DNA of 64,000 bases, taken from positions 1-64,000 of the forward strand of contig NZ_BAKJ01000005.1 in NCBI RefSeq assembly GCF_000614125.1. Reading direction: 5' to 3'. The DNA is from Bacteroides rodentium JCM 16496 (GTDB lineage: Bacteria > Bacteroidota > Bacteroidia > Bacteroidales > Bacteroidaceae). The notes below the pieces were generated by a model. It ran no database searches. It was not told the DNA's origin and saw only the letters and a list, made by a program, of their open reading frames with translations. Shown here piece after piece: positions 1-7,264 of the stretch (positions within the stretch are counted from its first letter, which is position 1; the number at the start of each line of letters is the position of its first letter). The position numbers were made by a program, and so were the translations under genes.

Positions 1-765
1 ACTCTTCATTACGATGCGAACGGCAATCTGACGAAAGATTTGAATAAGAATATCGCTGATATCCGATATAATTTCTTAAATTTGCCGATATGCTTCAGTT
101 TCAATACCGGAGGTTTCCTTCAGCACGGTTATACTGCCGATGGTGTACGCCGACGGACGATATACAAGGAACTGGACGATCCCACCAACCCGGTTATCAC
201 GGTGTATTGTGGAAATGTGATCTATGAAAACAATGTCCCCCGGCTTCTCCTGCACGAAGAGGGCTATGTGGACCTGACGGGCAACAGCTATCACTACTAC
301 GTGAAAGACCATCAGGGAAACAACTGCCTGGTGGTGGACAGCAGCGGAGCCGTGGAGGAGGCAAACCATTACTACCCCTTCGGCGGAGTATTTGCAAGCA
401 CCGGCAACGTCCAGCCTTACAAGTACAACGGCAAGGAGCTGGATACGGAAAAAGGCCTGGACTGGTATGATTACGGGGCAAGGATGTACGACCCGGCGCT
501 GGGACGTTTCACTACCATCGACCCTTCGTCGGAGAATTATTATTCCACTTCCTTGTTTGCCTATTGCGGTGCAGACCCCGTGAACCGCATAGACCCTACC
601 GGGACGGACTGGTACCGGGACAGTGACGGCAACTATCATTGGGTTCCGGATGGCGGGGATAAAGGTGAGTGGACTTGGGTCGGCCAGACCATTTCAGTTC
701 AATTGAGTGAGGACAGTTTCATCAATTACTATGAGAATGGTGCATCAAGACCAATATGCCAGTAG
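1..765 (+). CDS. Rhs/YD-repeat polymorphic toxin, C-terminal core (5' end outside window)
   Basis: The reading frame is open from base 1, so the gene begins upstream of the window; the TTG at 40 is internal. It holds the end of the YD-repeat region (YDANGNLTK at bases 13-39) and then the conserved RHS core: YHYYVKDHQGNN near 290-325, YNGKELDTEKGLDWYDYGAR near 424-483, GRFTTIDPSS, and the DPTG motif near 592-603 that marks the border between conserved shell and variable toxin tip. In this family the shell wraps the toxin and cleaves itself near this core. The frame stops at 763-765, about 50 residues past DPTG. The next frame (from 756) overlaps it, has no evident ribosome site and reads as a natural continuation, so one base is probably missing near 743-750. 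Family assignment is secure; delivery route (T6SS or other) cannot be judged here. Confidence 0.9.
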   Translation, partial: TLHYDANGNLTKDLNKNIADIRYNFLNLPICFSFNTGGFLQHGYTADGVRRRTIYKELDDPTNPVITVYCGNVIYENNVPRLLLHEEGYVDLTGNSYHYYVKDHQGNNCLVVDSSGAVEEANHYYPFGGVFASTGNVQPYKYNGKELDTEKGLDWYDYGARMYDPALGRFTTIDPSSENYYSTSLFAYCGADPVNRIDPTGTDWYRDSDGNYHWVPDGGDKGEWTWVGQTISVQLSEDSFINYYENGASRPICQ

Positions 766-1301
766 ACGCCTTCGATCTGATTGCCGCCCATCCCCGTTTG
801 CAGAACCTTTTCCTGGGCAAGAACAGCGTGCTGTCCGAGGCGGACAAGTCGAAATTGTTCAACGGGATCGTATCCCGTGAGAACGATAAGATAGGAAGAC
901 CGGTAGGGGAATTTCTCGTAGAGAGCGGAGCTGCCGCATTGACCGGAGCCGCCTTGGACAAATTGACCGGATGGGCTGCTAAAGGTGTTGCAGGGTTACT
1001 GGGGAAAGGAGGTAATAGAGTAACCTTATGGCCTGCTGCAAGTGTAGATAACACTGTTCTAAATGGTATAGAATATACAAAACATGCTTTAGAAAGAATG
1101 CAACCAGTGGGAACCGTTTTTAAAGGAACGGAATTAGGTAGTCGAGGCATACCTCCTTCCGTTGTAGAACATGCTATTAAATATGGGAAAGTGACACCTG
1201 GTAAAACTGCGAATGAGGTGGTACGAACATTTGAAAATGTTCGTGTAGTAACAAATCCACAGGGGAATCGTGTTATAACAGTCATAAAAATTGGACATTA
1301 A
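756..1301 (+). CDS. Toxin tip of the Rhs protein, DUF4258-like C-terminal domain
   Basis: This 181-residue frame begins inside the end of the preceding rhs frame and is best read as its frameshifted continuation. Residues 1-100 form the linker usual between an Rhs core and its tip (FLGKNSVLSEADKSKLFNGI, then a glycine/alanine-rich stretch). Residues about 106-181 are the tip: a HALERM motif followed by RGIPPSVVEHAIKYG and a strand-rich end with RVVTNPQGNRVITVIK. That layout matches DUF4258, a small fold related to ribonuclease-type toxin tips; the HALERM histidine is the likeliest catalytic residue. Base composition turns AT-rich after about 1015, exactly where the tip begins, which is typical of exchanged toxin modules. 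The toxin role is inference from position and from the neighbouring small gene. Confidence 0.72.
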   Translation: MPVDAFDLIAAHPRLQNLFLGKNSVLSEADKSKLFNGIVSRENDKIGRPVGEFLVESGAAALTGAALDKLTGWAAKGVAGLLGKGGNRVTLWPAASVDNTVLNGIEYTKHALERMQPVGTVFKGTELGSRGIPPSVVEHAIKYGKVTPGKTANEVVRTFENVRVVTNPQGNRVITVIKIGH

Positions 1302-1337
1302 GATGTTAAATGAATATCAATTAAGCTTTTATGCCAC

Positions 1338-1616
1338 ATGATTAAGTTTATAGAATTGTATCGCAATAATGTTCTTCGATATTCAAACTTAGTAAATGGG
1401 ATGGAAAGCGTTTTAGATTTAGGCGATTTCCAAGATGATTTTGTAAAACAGTGGTATGATTATTGGCTGCCTTTAGAAATATTGAATGCTACTCAAGGTG
1501 ACAATGTTACTTTAAAAGAAGTTGATGCATATCTCTCCGATATGGAATCTTTTTTAAAAACTTTTTTTCAGTCGGAAGAAGAGTTACATAATTGTCTTAA
1601 GGAATTGGAATTGTAA
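1338..1616 (+). CDS. Putative immunity protein for the DUF4258-like tip
   Basis: A 92-residue AT-rich frame starts with ATG 36 bases after the toxin tip. It has no signal peptide or membrane segment and is acidic, with a helical second half (DAYLSDMESFLKTFFQSEEE). I recognise no family. Its place directly behind a polymorphic-toxin tip, its size, acidity and AT-rich composition are what is expected of a cognate cytoplasmic immunity protein, which would bind and block the tip before export. It might be cotranscribed with the rhs gene; I see no promoter between them. Specific pairing is inference. Confidence 0.6.
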   Translation: MIKFIELYRNNVLRYSNLVNGMESVLDLGDFQDDFVKQWYDYWLPLEILNATQGDNVTLKEVDAYLSDMESFLKTFFQSEEELHNCLKELEL

Positions 1617-1635
1617 CCTGTTTTGCAATATTATT

Positions 1636-1812
1636 TAGAGCCTGTTAAAAATTTCTTGAAATAATTTCTTATGAGCCTTTTCTAAGCTTGTTTTCGTTCT
1701 TTTTCTCCTTTCCCATTCGTCACAAGCCTGCTATGCTCCTCATGGGAAAGAAGAAAAAATCCTCAAAAACAACTCTTAGAAAAAAGCTCCAAGAAAATTT
1801 AAATAGGCTCTA
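1636..1812. mobile_element. MITE-like 177-bp inverted-repeat element
   Basis: The ends are imperfect inverted repeats: 23 bases from 1636 (TAGAGCCTGTT...) match the reverse complement of 1790-1812 at about 20 positions. The complementarity continues inward for roughly 80 bases per arm (for example CTTTCCCAT near 1709 against ATGGGAAAG near 1741), so the whole element folds into one long hairpin. It is bordered by TA on both sides, as for elements mobilised by IS630/Tc1-type transposases. It encodes nothing and sits between an immunity gene and a displaced toxin-tip remnant. Confidence 0.62.
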
Positions 1813-1833
1813 CGCGTATTTAAAAATTGTATA

Positions 1834-1968
1834 GCAAGGTCACGTTTAGTGATAGAAGAAGGTATGAATTGGAAAGTTCCAGGCGTATTTAGAGAAGCAA
1901 ATGGTATATGGGAATTAGGAATAAACCCTAAAACAGGAGTTATTTATCATTTTAATTTTGTTTATTAA
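1834..1968 (+). pseudogene. Displaced toxin-tip remnant 1 (C-terminal ~44 residues)
   Basis: An open stretch without its own start reads ARSRLVIEEGMNWKVPG and then EANGIWELGINPKTGVIYHF, ending in TAA two bases before the ATG of the next gene. The short conserved end (GIWELGINPKTG-IYH) resembles the C-terminus of a polymorphic-toxin tip. It lacks any Rhs core and begins just after the MITE-like element, so it is a silent tip left behind when the active gene took a new tip. Such orphan tips can serve as donors in recombination with the expressed rhs gene. Family of the tip not recognised. Confidence 0.55.
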
Positions 1969-1970
1969 TT

Positions 1971-2423
1971 ATGAAGTTTATAGTAGATTATACAGATTAT
2001 AATGAACCCAAAAAAATTATATATAACCAGACTGAATATAGCTTAGATACTATACCATGTTGTCATGAGATAGATTTCGAGATAGCTGTAAATTCTATAA
2101 CCTTGACTGTCGTAGATTCAATTGTTGTTCAACTTTGGGGTATGTGTGGTTTATCTGACGCACAACAAATGATAGACTGTCCTCCTGTAAGCAGAAAAGG
2201 ATTACTTAAAATAGCAGATGTGGAATCGTATATTGGAAAATCTGGTAGTTTTTTAATTCATGATACGGATTTGCCAATATTCATCAATTCTTTAACGGGT
2301 TGGTTATGTATAGGTGATTCCAAAGCGGTAGGTGTTTCTGTTGAATTTATAGATAATTGTATTTTCTTGATAGATGAAAAACAAGAATTTATCGCTCTTT
2401 GGATACATCCCTCTTTCGTTTGA
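1971..2423 (+). CDS. Putative immunity protein paired with orphan tip 1
   Basis: A 150-residue AT-rich frame starts with ATG two bases after the stop of the orphan tip, the tight spacing usual for tip-immunity pairs. No signal peptide or membrane helix is seen; the protein is acidic and strand-rich (EIDFEIAVNSITLTVVDS; later VEFIDNCIFLIDEKQEFIALW). I recognise no family with certainty. By position it would protect against the toxin whose end is kept just upstream, even though that toxin is no longer whole, which is useful against siblings still carrying it. Role is inference from context. Confidence 0.55.
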   Translation: MKFIVDYTDYNEPKKIIYNQTEYSLDTIPCCHEIDFEIAVNSITLTVVDSIVVQLWGMCGLSDAQQMIDCPPVSRKGLLKIADVESYIGKSGSFLIHDTDLPIFINSLTGWLCIGDSKAVGVSVEFIDNCIFLIDEKQEFIALWIHPSFV

Positions 2424-2509
2424 CAAAATCCTCAAATGGTCATTTTACTAAATATCCGTTCAGATAATTCCTTGCTTATATCGTTGTATGTAAGCAAGGA
2501 ATATCTCTA

Positions 2510-2605
2510 ATCAATCTATATGGCTTGGGTAAGAATGGCGGCCAGTTACTGAATAAAATAAACTCAATCGCTCCTAAACATTGGAGTCAATATGGTATAA
2601 AATGA
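2510..2605 (+). pseudogene. Displaced toxin-tip remnant 2 (C-terminal ~31 residues)
   Basis: In the frame ending TGA at 2603-2605 the sequence reads INLYGLGKNGGQLLN then KINSIAPKHWSQYGIK. The frame is open from 2468 but the plausible tip residues begin around 2510. The stop overlaps the start codon of the following Imm26-like gene (ATGATG, so TGA lies inside), the translational coupling typical of a toxin end and its immunity gene. No Rhs core is attached, so this is a second silent tip. Short length keeps confidence moderate. Confidence 0.5.
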
Positions 2606-3108
2606 TGAAACGTATAAGAACAAAAATCGGTGATGTGTTTTGCGTGAAACTCTCAGATAAAGAGAAACGCTATTTTCAATTGGTGGCTTATGACCTGACA
2701 CAATTGAATAGTGATGTGATCCGGGTTTTTAAGCGAGTGTATGACGTGGATGCGAATCCTCCATTATCCGAAATAATCAAGGATGACGTGGACTTTTATG
2801 CACATTGTGTGACCAAATTTGGACCAAAATTATCCCTATGGGACAAAGTGGGGTATATTTCAGATGTTGGGGATACACGCCATATATTGTTTAGAGATAC
2901 TTCTGATATGACTGAAAGGCCTGAGGATAAACCTGTTGAAATATCACACAATTGGTATGTCTGGCATATAAATGACGAAAAGTTTACTTATGTGGGTAAA
3001 TTAAAAGGCGCAAATAGAAAAGCCGATATTGGTCTTGTAATGAGTCCTTATGAAATCGTACATCGCCTAAAAACGGGAAGATACATGATTCCACTCCCTG
3101 GTTTTTAA
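2602..3108 (+). CDS. Imm26-like immunity protein
   Basis: A 168-residue protein from ATG 2602 (2605 is also possible; the TTG at 2581 lies inside the orphan tip and is unlikely). The N-terminus KIGDVFCVKLSDKEKRYFQ followed by YDLTQLNSDVIRVFK is characteristic of the Imm26 immunity family found in polymorphic-toxin loci. No signal peptide or membrane helix, fitting a cytoplasmic inhibitor. Its start overlaps the stop of the preceding tip remnant. A strong terminator follows at 3180-3227, so it closes the toxin/immunity array. Family assignment rests on remembered motif similarity; the target toxin is inferred from adjacency. Confidence 0.7.
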   Translation: MMKRIRTKIGDVFCVKLSDKEKRYFQLVAYDLTQLNSDVIRVFKRVYDVDANPPLSEIIKDDVDFYAHCVTKFGPKLSLWDKVGYISDVGDTRHILFRDTSDMTERPEDKPVEISHNWYVWHINDEKFTYVGKLKGANRKADIGLVMSPYEIVHRLKTGRYMIPLPGF

Positions 3109-3179
3109 TTGTTTAGGCCTATTAATCCATGGATTATGCATTCCCCATGATGTCAAATATTGATTTCAATCACTCTCAT

Positions 3180-3227
3180 ACTCCCGTCTCCGCTGGTATG
3201 TTGCAGCAGGAGGCGGGAGTTTTTTTT
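3180..3227 (+). terminator. Intrinsic terminator closing the toxin/immunity array
   Basis: An 11-12 bp stem (ACTCCCGTCTCC at 3180-3191 with GGAGGCGGGAGT at 3209-3220, one mismatch), a 17-base loop and a run of eight T. It lies 72 bases after the Imm26-like gene. Confidence 0.85.
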
Positions 3228-3325
3228 GCACGGCAATCATTACTGTTTGTACAGCAGTTCTGTAATAAAATGAAAATGTATTCTGCTAGTAATGTAGATT
3301 TGTAACAATGTTTTAAATTCACTGA

Positions 3326-4186
3326 CAGCAGGAGCATACTGTGCTCTTCCGGCAGGTATCGGGCGGCGGGCACCACGACACCTATTATATATATGACACT
3401 AAAGGGAACCTGTGCTTCGTGCTCCAGCCCATGTACCAGGAGGTGGCGGACCTGGGCAAGTATGCTTTCCAATACAAGTATGACGAGCGCGGCAACTGCA
3501 TCTGGAAGAAACTTCCGGGAGCGGAACCGGTAACTTACGAGTACGACAGCAACAACCGCCTGGCCTTCTCGCAAGACGGCAACCAGCGTGGGCAAAGCAC
3601 CCCCAAGTGGGCCTACTACAAGTACGACCACCTGGACCGACTGACGGAGCAGGGGGAATGCACCGGCAAGTCCGATGCTTCAAGCTATCAGCTACAGATA
3701 CGGAACCATTATGACAACTACAACTTCGTGGGGACCACCGGCTTTACCGACAGCCGCTTCACCCAAGACACGTCGGGCTATGGCAAAGGCTCGCTGACGG
3801 GCAGCGTGGCATGTGGCACCGGCGTATGCAGCACTGTTTACACTGCCTACTATTACGACGCCCGCGGGCGCGAAGTGAAGCGTGTGGAAAGCAACGCCAT
3901 GAGCGGCGGATACGACGTAACCACTACCGCCTACACCTTCACCGACAAGCCGCAGACCGTGACCCATGCGCATGCTTCAAGCTACAAAAGCCTGACGGAA
4001 GTCACCACCTACAGCTACGACCACGCCGACCGCCTGGGCAAGGTGCAGCACAAGCTGGACGGCGGTGCCACCGTGACCCTGGCAGAGTACGCCTACGACA
4101 ACCTGGGCAGGCTGCAAAGCAAGAAGCTGGGAGGCACCGAACAATATCTTAATAATGAACTATCAACAAAAAAAATATTTGTGTAA
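3326..4186 (+). pseudogene. Second rhs copy: internal YD-repeat fragment, truncated at both ends
   Basis: Open from 3326; the GTG at 3341 is only the first possible start. The product has many YD repeats: DTYYIYDTKGNLCFVL, YKYDERGNCIWKK, YEYDSNNRLAFSQDG, YYKYDHLDRLTEQG, YYYDARGREVKR, YSYDHADRLGKVQ, YAYDNLGRLQSKKLGG. There is no signal peptide, N-terminal domain, DPTG core or toxin tip. After GGTEQ (about 4143) the repeat ends abruptly and 14 unrelated residues lead to a stop. It lies in the same direction as the rhs gene at the window start and after the terminator of that array, so it looks like a broken duplicate that may act as recombination partner. Not expected to make a working toxin. 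Confidence 0.8.
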
Positions 4187-4203
4187 TTCGTGTAATTTGT
4201 GTT
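4176..4203. repeat. Dispersed ACACAAATTACACGAATTACAC-type repeat copy
   Basis: GTGTAATTCGTGTAATTTGTGT follows the rhs fragment. The complementary wording (ACACAAATTACACGAATTG) recurs at 44836-44854 before the second epimerase gene, and a GC-rich relative occurs in the hairpins at 10829-10906 and 25191-25260. The remaining bases up to 4340 hold no gene I can support. Confidence 0.45.
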
Positions 4204-4340
4204 CCTTTCTCCCGTTTTGACACCACATTTACCCCAAAGGGTGTAGCCATGTTTAATGTGCCTAACCAGTGCCTGCGGCACACATAATCCGTCATTGATT
4301 CATGAAAAATCCGTGCCCGTCATCGGTGGGAAGAAAGAAA

Positions 4341-4375
4341 TTTGTTTCAAATCTCCCCGGAATCATGTACCTTTG
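4341..4375 (+). promoter_or_regulatory. Bacteroides-type promoter for the LOG-family gene
   Basis: TTTG at 4341-4344 and TACCTTTG (TAnnTTTG) at 4368-4375, 30 bases before the start codon. Spacing of 23 is slightly long for the class, hence moderate confidence. Confidence 0.55.
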
Positions 4376-4404
4376 TGGCGATACCTAAAAAAGGAGGTAA
4401 CAAG

Positions 4405-4995
4405 ATGATGAACAAGATAAATTCCGTATGCGTATATTGTGCTTCGAGCACAAAGATAGATTCCGTTTATTTCGATGCAGCCCGTGAGTTGGGCACTCTG
4501 CTGGGGCGGCGGCAAATTCGCCTGATTAATGGTGCGGGAAATATGGGACTGATGTCCGCTGTGTCCGATGCGGTGCTTCGGGCAGGGGGAGAGGTGACGG
4601 GCGTCATTCCCCGCTTCATGGTGGAGCAGGGGTGGCATCACACCGGACTTACCCAACTCGTGGAAGTGGAAAGCATGCACGAACGGAAAAAGACAATGGC
4701 CGACTTGAGCGATGCCATCATTGCCCTGCCCGGTGGTTGCGGCACCCTGGAAGAACTGCTGGAAATCATCACCTGGAAGCAACTCGGACTGTATCTGAAC
4801 CCGATTGTGATACTGAATGTCAAGAACTATTTCGACCCTCTGCTCGATATGCTCCGGCAGGCGGTGGACGAAAACTTCATGCGCGTGCAGCACGGTGACA
4901 TCTGGCATGTGGCGCAGACACCGCAGGAAGCTGTGGAACTGATATATACCACTCCCTTGTGGGACGCCTCCATCCGTAAATTCGCTGCAATATGA
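4405..4995 (+). CDS. LOG-family protein (cytokinin-riboside monophosphate phosphoribohydrolase type)
   Basis: A Rossmann-like protein of about 196 residues. The start at ATG 4405 (or 4408) is set by an excellent ribosome site, AAGGAGGT at 4391-4398; the longer open frame upstream covers the promoter. It has VCVYCASS at the N-terminus, GAGNMGLM in the first third and the family signature PGGCGTLEEL, with the upstream MHERKK arginine expected at the active site. Family members hydrolyse nucleoside 5'-monophosphates to base and ribose 5-phosphate; many were mislabelled lysine decarboxylases. First gene of a block with the DUF4271 gene (4-base ATGA overlap) and hemD. The in vivo substrate in bacteria is usually unknown. 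Confidence 0.88.
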   Translation: MMNKINSVCVYCASSTKIDSVYFDAARELGTLLGRRQIRLINGAGNMGLMSAVSDAVLRAGGEVTGVIPRFMVEQGWHHTGLTQLVEVESMHERKKTMADLSDAIIALPGGCGTLEELLEIITWKQLGLYLNPIVILNVKNYFDPLLDMLRQAVDENFMRVQHGDIWHVAQTPQEAVELIYTTPLWDASIRKFAAI

Positions 4996-5723
4996 TAGGG
5001 CTGTTGATGGCTTGGGCAGTAGTGGGGACGGAGGGGATTCCTATTCCATATTCTCCGAGAATGGACGATGGCATCACCGTGGTCCTTTTGTGCTGTTTCT
5101 TTCTGTCGGCCTATGTCTTGTCACGCAGCCGCAAGTTCCTGCTGCAACTGGTGAAGGATTTCCTGCTTCATCGCGAACGTACCAGCATATTTGCTACTTC
5201 CACAGCCGCCGATATGCGTTATCTGCTGCTGCTCATCCTGCAAACCTGCATTCTTGCGGGTGTCTGTATCTTCAGCTACTTCAATGATATACAGCCGGAA
5301 CTGGTACACCATGTGCCGCCGGGACTTCTGCTGGGGATTTACATCGGTGTGTGTCTCCTCTATTTGTGCTTGAAGTGGACGCTCTACTCTTTTCTGGGTT
5401 GGATTTTTTTTGACGAAAGTGTTACAACGCTATGGCTTGAGTCCTATTCTACGCTACTTTATTACTTGGGATTCGCCCTTTTTCCATTTGCTCTGTTCAT
5501 AGTCTATTTTGATTTGAGTTTGCAGTTGACGATAATAATCGGATTGATTTTAGCCTTTTTTGCTAAAATATTGATGTTATACAAGTGGTTAAAGCTTTTT
5601 TGTGGTAATTTATATGGCGGTTTGCTTTTAATTGTGTACTTTTGTGCCCTTGAAATCATGCCTTGTTTTGTGTTATATCAAGGCGTGACGCAGCTAAACG
5701 ATTATTTGATAATAAAATTTTAG
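4992..5723 (+). CDS. DUF4271 multispan inner-membrane protein
   Basis: A 243-residue, very hydrophobic protein. Its ATG overlaps the stop of the LOG gene (ATGA), so the two are translationally coupled. Membrane segments are visible at about residues 28-45, 76-95, 110-133, 143-170, 178-197 and 205-227. The loop DFLLHRERTSIFATSTAADM after the first helix and the position directly upstream of hemD match the Bacteroidales DUF4271 family, whose function is unknown. No catalytic motif is seen. Adjacency to hemD is recurrent in the order, but a link to haem synthesis is only inference. Confidence 0.8.
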   Translation: MIGLLMAWAVVGTEGIPIPYSPRMDDGITVVLLCCFFLSAYVLSRSRKFLLQLVKDFLLHRERTSIFATSTAADMRYLLLLILQTCILAGVCIFSYFNDIQPELVHHVPPGLLLGIYIGVCLLYLCLKWTLYSFLGWIFFDESVTTLWLESYSTLLYYLGFALFPFALFIVYFDLSLQLTIIIGLILAFFAKILMLYKWLKLFCGNLYGGLLLIVYFCALEIMPCFVLYQGVTQLNDYLIIKF

Positions 5724-5727
5724 GACG

Positions 5728-6480
5728 TTGAAAATTAAGAAAGTACTTGTGTCGCAGCCGAAACCGGCATCAGAGAAATCTCCTTACTACGACATCGCCG
5801 AGAAGTATGGTGTGAAAATAGATTTTCGCCCATTTATCAAAGTGGAGAGCCTTTCAGCGAAAGAGTTCAGACAACAGAAAATTTCGGTCTTGGATCATAC
5901 TGCCGTTATTTTTACTTCGCGTCATGCTATTGATCATTTCTTCCACTTGTGTACAGAATTGCGTGTGACAATTCCCGAAACAATGAAGTATTTCTGCGTG
6001 ACGGAGGCCGTTGCTCTGTATATCCAAAAGTATGTGCAGTATCGTAAGCGTAAGATTTTCTTCGGAAACACCGGGAAGATTGACGATTTGATACCTTCCA
6101 TTGTTAAGCATAAGACTGAAAAGTACTTGGTACCAATGTCAGATGTACACAATGATGATGTGAAGAATCTGCTGGATAAGAATAAGATTCAGCACACGGA
6201 AGCTGTCATGTACCGTACTGTCAGCAATGACTTTGCTGCGGATGAGGCTTTTGATTATGACATGCTGGTGTTCTTCAGTCCGGCAGGCATCAGTGCCTTG
6301 AAGAAGAATTTCCCTGATTTTGACCAGAAGGAAATCAAGATCGGAACATTCGGCTCTACCACTGCCCAGGCAGTCCGTGATGCCGGACTTCGTCTTGACC
6401 TGGAAGCTCCCAGCGTGCAGGCACCCTCAATGACGGCGGCGCTTGACATGTTTATTAAGGAGAATAATAAAGGAAAGTAA
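5728..6480 (+). CDS. hemD: Uroporphyrinogen-III synthase
   Basis: 250 residues. It should catalyse cyclisation of hydroxymethylbilane, with inversion of ring D, to uroporphyrinogen III, the branch compound of haem, sirohaem and corrinoid synthesis; cytosolic. The weakly conserved HemD pattern is present: VFTSRHAIDHFF near 52-64, a second half-domain with YLVPMSDVHNDD, the YRTV motif near 160, and FFSPAGISAL near 180-189, then GTFGSTTAQAV. The start must be TTG at 5728, since an in-frame TAA stands at 5713-5715 with no ATG between. It follows the DUF4271 gene by four bases. Many Bacteroides depend on supplied haem but keep late-pathway genes, so its role may be in corrinoid or sirohaem metabolism. 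Family call is firm. Confidence 0.85.
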   Translation: MKIKKVLVSQPKPASEKSPYYDIAEKYGVKIDFRPFIKVESLSAKEFRQQKISVLDHTAVIFTSRHAIDHFFHLCTELRVTIPETMKYFCVTEAVALYIQKYVQYRKRKIFFGNTGKIDDLIPSIVKHKTEKYLVPMSDVHNDDVKNLLDKNKIQHTEAVMYRTVSNDFAADEAFDYDMLVFFSPAGISALKKNFPDFDQKEIKIGTFGSTTAQAVRDAGLRLDLEAPSVQAPSMTAALDMFIKENNKGK

Positions 6481-6496
6481 AAAGAGAGAAATAAAG

Positions 6497-6622
6497 AGAG
6501 AAATAAGGATTAGGGATTAAGGATAAAGGATTAAGGATGAAAGAACCTATTCACCTCCACCTCCTTTATTCTTTATCCCTAATCCTTTATCCCTAATCCT
6601 TTATCCCTAATCCCTAATCCTT
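6497..6622. repeat. GGATTAGGGATTAAGG repeat forming a long hairpin
   Basis: Tandem purine-rich words (AAGGATTAGGGATTAAGG, GGATAAAGGATTAAGGATG) up to about 6540 are followed by their complements (TTTATCCCTAATCC three times) up to 6622, so the spacer between hemD and rnpA can fold on itself. The same words fill the spacers at 16793-16918 and 51471-51497. It may serve as a terminator or mRNA-stabilising hairpin. Confidence 0.7.
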
Positions 6623-6629
6623 GTTTCTC

Positions 6630-7046
6630 ATGCCAAATACCTTGCGTAAGTCCGAACGGTTGGACAAGAAGAAAGTGATAGAGAAGATGTTTGCGGGCGG
6701 CTCACGCTCGTTTTCGGTTTTCCCTTTGCGTGTGGTGTATCTGCCGGTGGAGGAGCTGGAGGCACCCGTTTCCATTCTTGTAAGTGTTTCGAAGCGCCGT
6801 TTCAAGCGGGCGGTGAAGCGCAACCGCGTGAAACGCCAGATACGTGAAGCCTACCGCATGAACAAACACGGACTACTGGCCGTGCTGACGGAAAAAAAGT
6901 GCCGTCTGGCCGTGGCCTTCATCTATCTTTCGGACCAGTTGGTAGACTCTTCTGTCATTGAGGACCGTATGAAGACAGCTTTGGCACGCATTGCCGAGAA
7001 GGTAGCGGCAAATGCTGAAGCTGAGCAAACTCCGCAGGTGTCATGA
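6630..7046 (+). CDS. rnpA: Ribonuclease P protein component
   Basis: About 138 residues from ATG 6630; the earlier TTG at 6621 lies in the repeat. It is the protein cofactor of RNase P, which binds the P RNA and the 5' leader of pre-tRNA. The basic signature [20 protein letters not shown] (about residues 53-72) is the family RNR motif, preceded by [12 protein letters not shown] strands. The stop overlaps the start of yidD by four bases, the universal rnpA-yidD arrangement. The rpmH gene that often precedes rnpA is not here; hemD is instead, which is usual in Bacteroidales. Confidence 0.93.
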   Translation: MPNTLRKSERLDKKKVIEKMFAGGSRSFSVFPLRVVYLPVEELEAPVSILVSVSKRRFKRAVKRNRVKRQIREAYRMNKHGLLAVLTEKKCRLAVAFIYLSDQLVDSSVIEDRMKTALARIAEKVAANAEAEQTPQVS

Positions 7047-7264
7047 AGCGTCTGCTTTCATATCTGCTGCTGCTTCCCATCTATTTCTATCAGAAGTGCA
7101 TATCGCCCATGATAGGGCCTTCATGCCGTTTTACCCCCACTTGTTCGCAATATGCGGTGGAGGCCATCAAGAAACACGGACCTTTCAAGGGGTTTTGTCT
7201 GGCAGTCAGGCGCATTCTGCGCTGCCATCCCTGGGGAGGTTCCGGATATGATCCCGTTCCATGA
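7043..7264 (+). CDS. yidD: Membrane protein insertion efficiency factor YidD
   Basis: 73 residues with the full YidD pattern: an amphipathic N-terminal helix ([19 protein letters not shown]), then [20 protein letters not shown] with its conserved cysteines, and the end [17 protein letters not shown]. The protein lies at the inner face of the membrane and helps YidC insert proteins. It overlaps rnpA by four bases upstream and the TatD gene by four bases downstream, so the three are translationally coupled. Length is normal for the family. Confidence 0.95.
   Translation: MKRLLSYLLLLPIYFYQKCISPMIGPSCRFTPTCSQYAVEAIKKHGPFKGFCLAVRRILRCHPWGGSGYDPVP

Noticed and set aside
4405..4995. Lysine decarboxylase
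   Set aside because: PGGCGTLEEL is the LOG-family signature; the decarboxylase label is an old misnomer and no PLP site is present.
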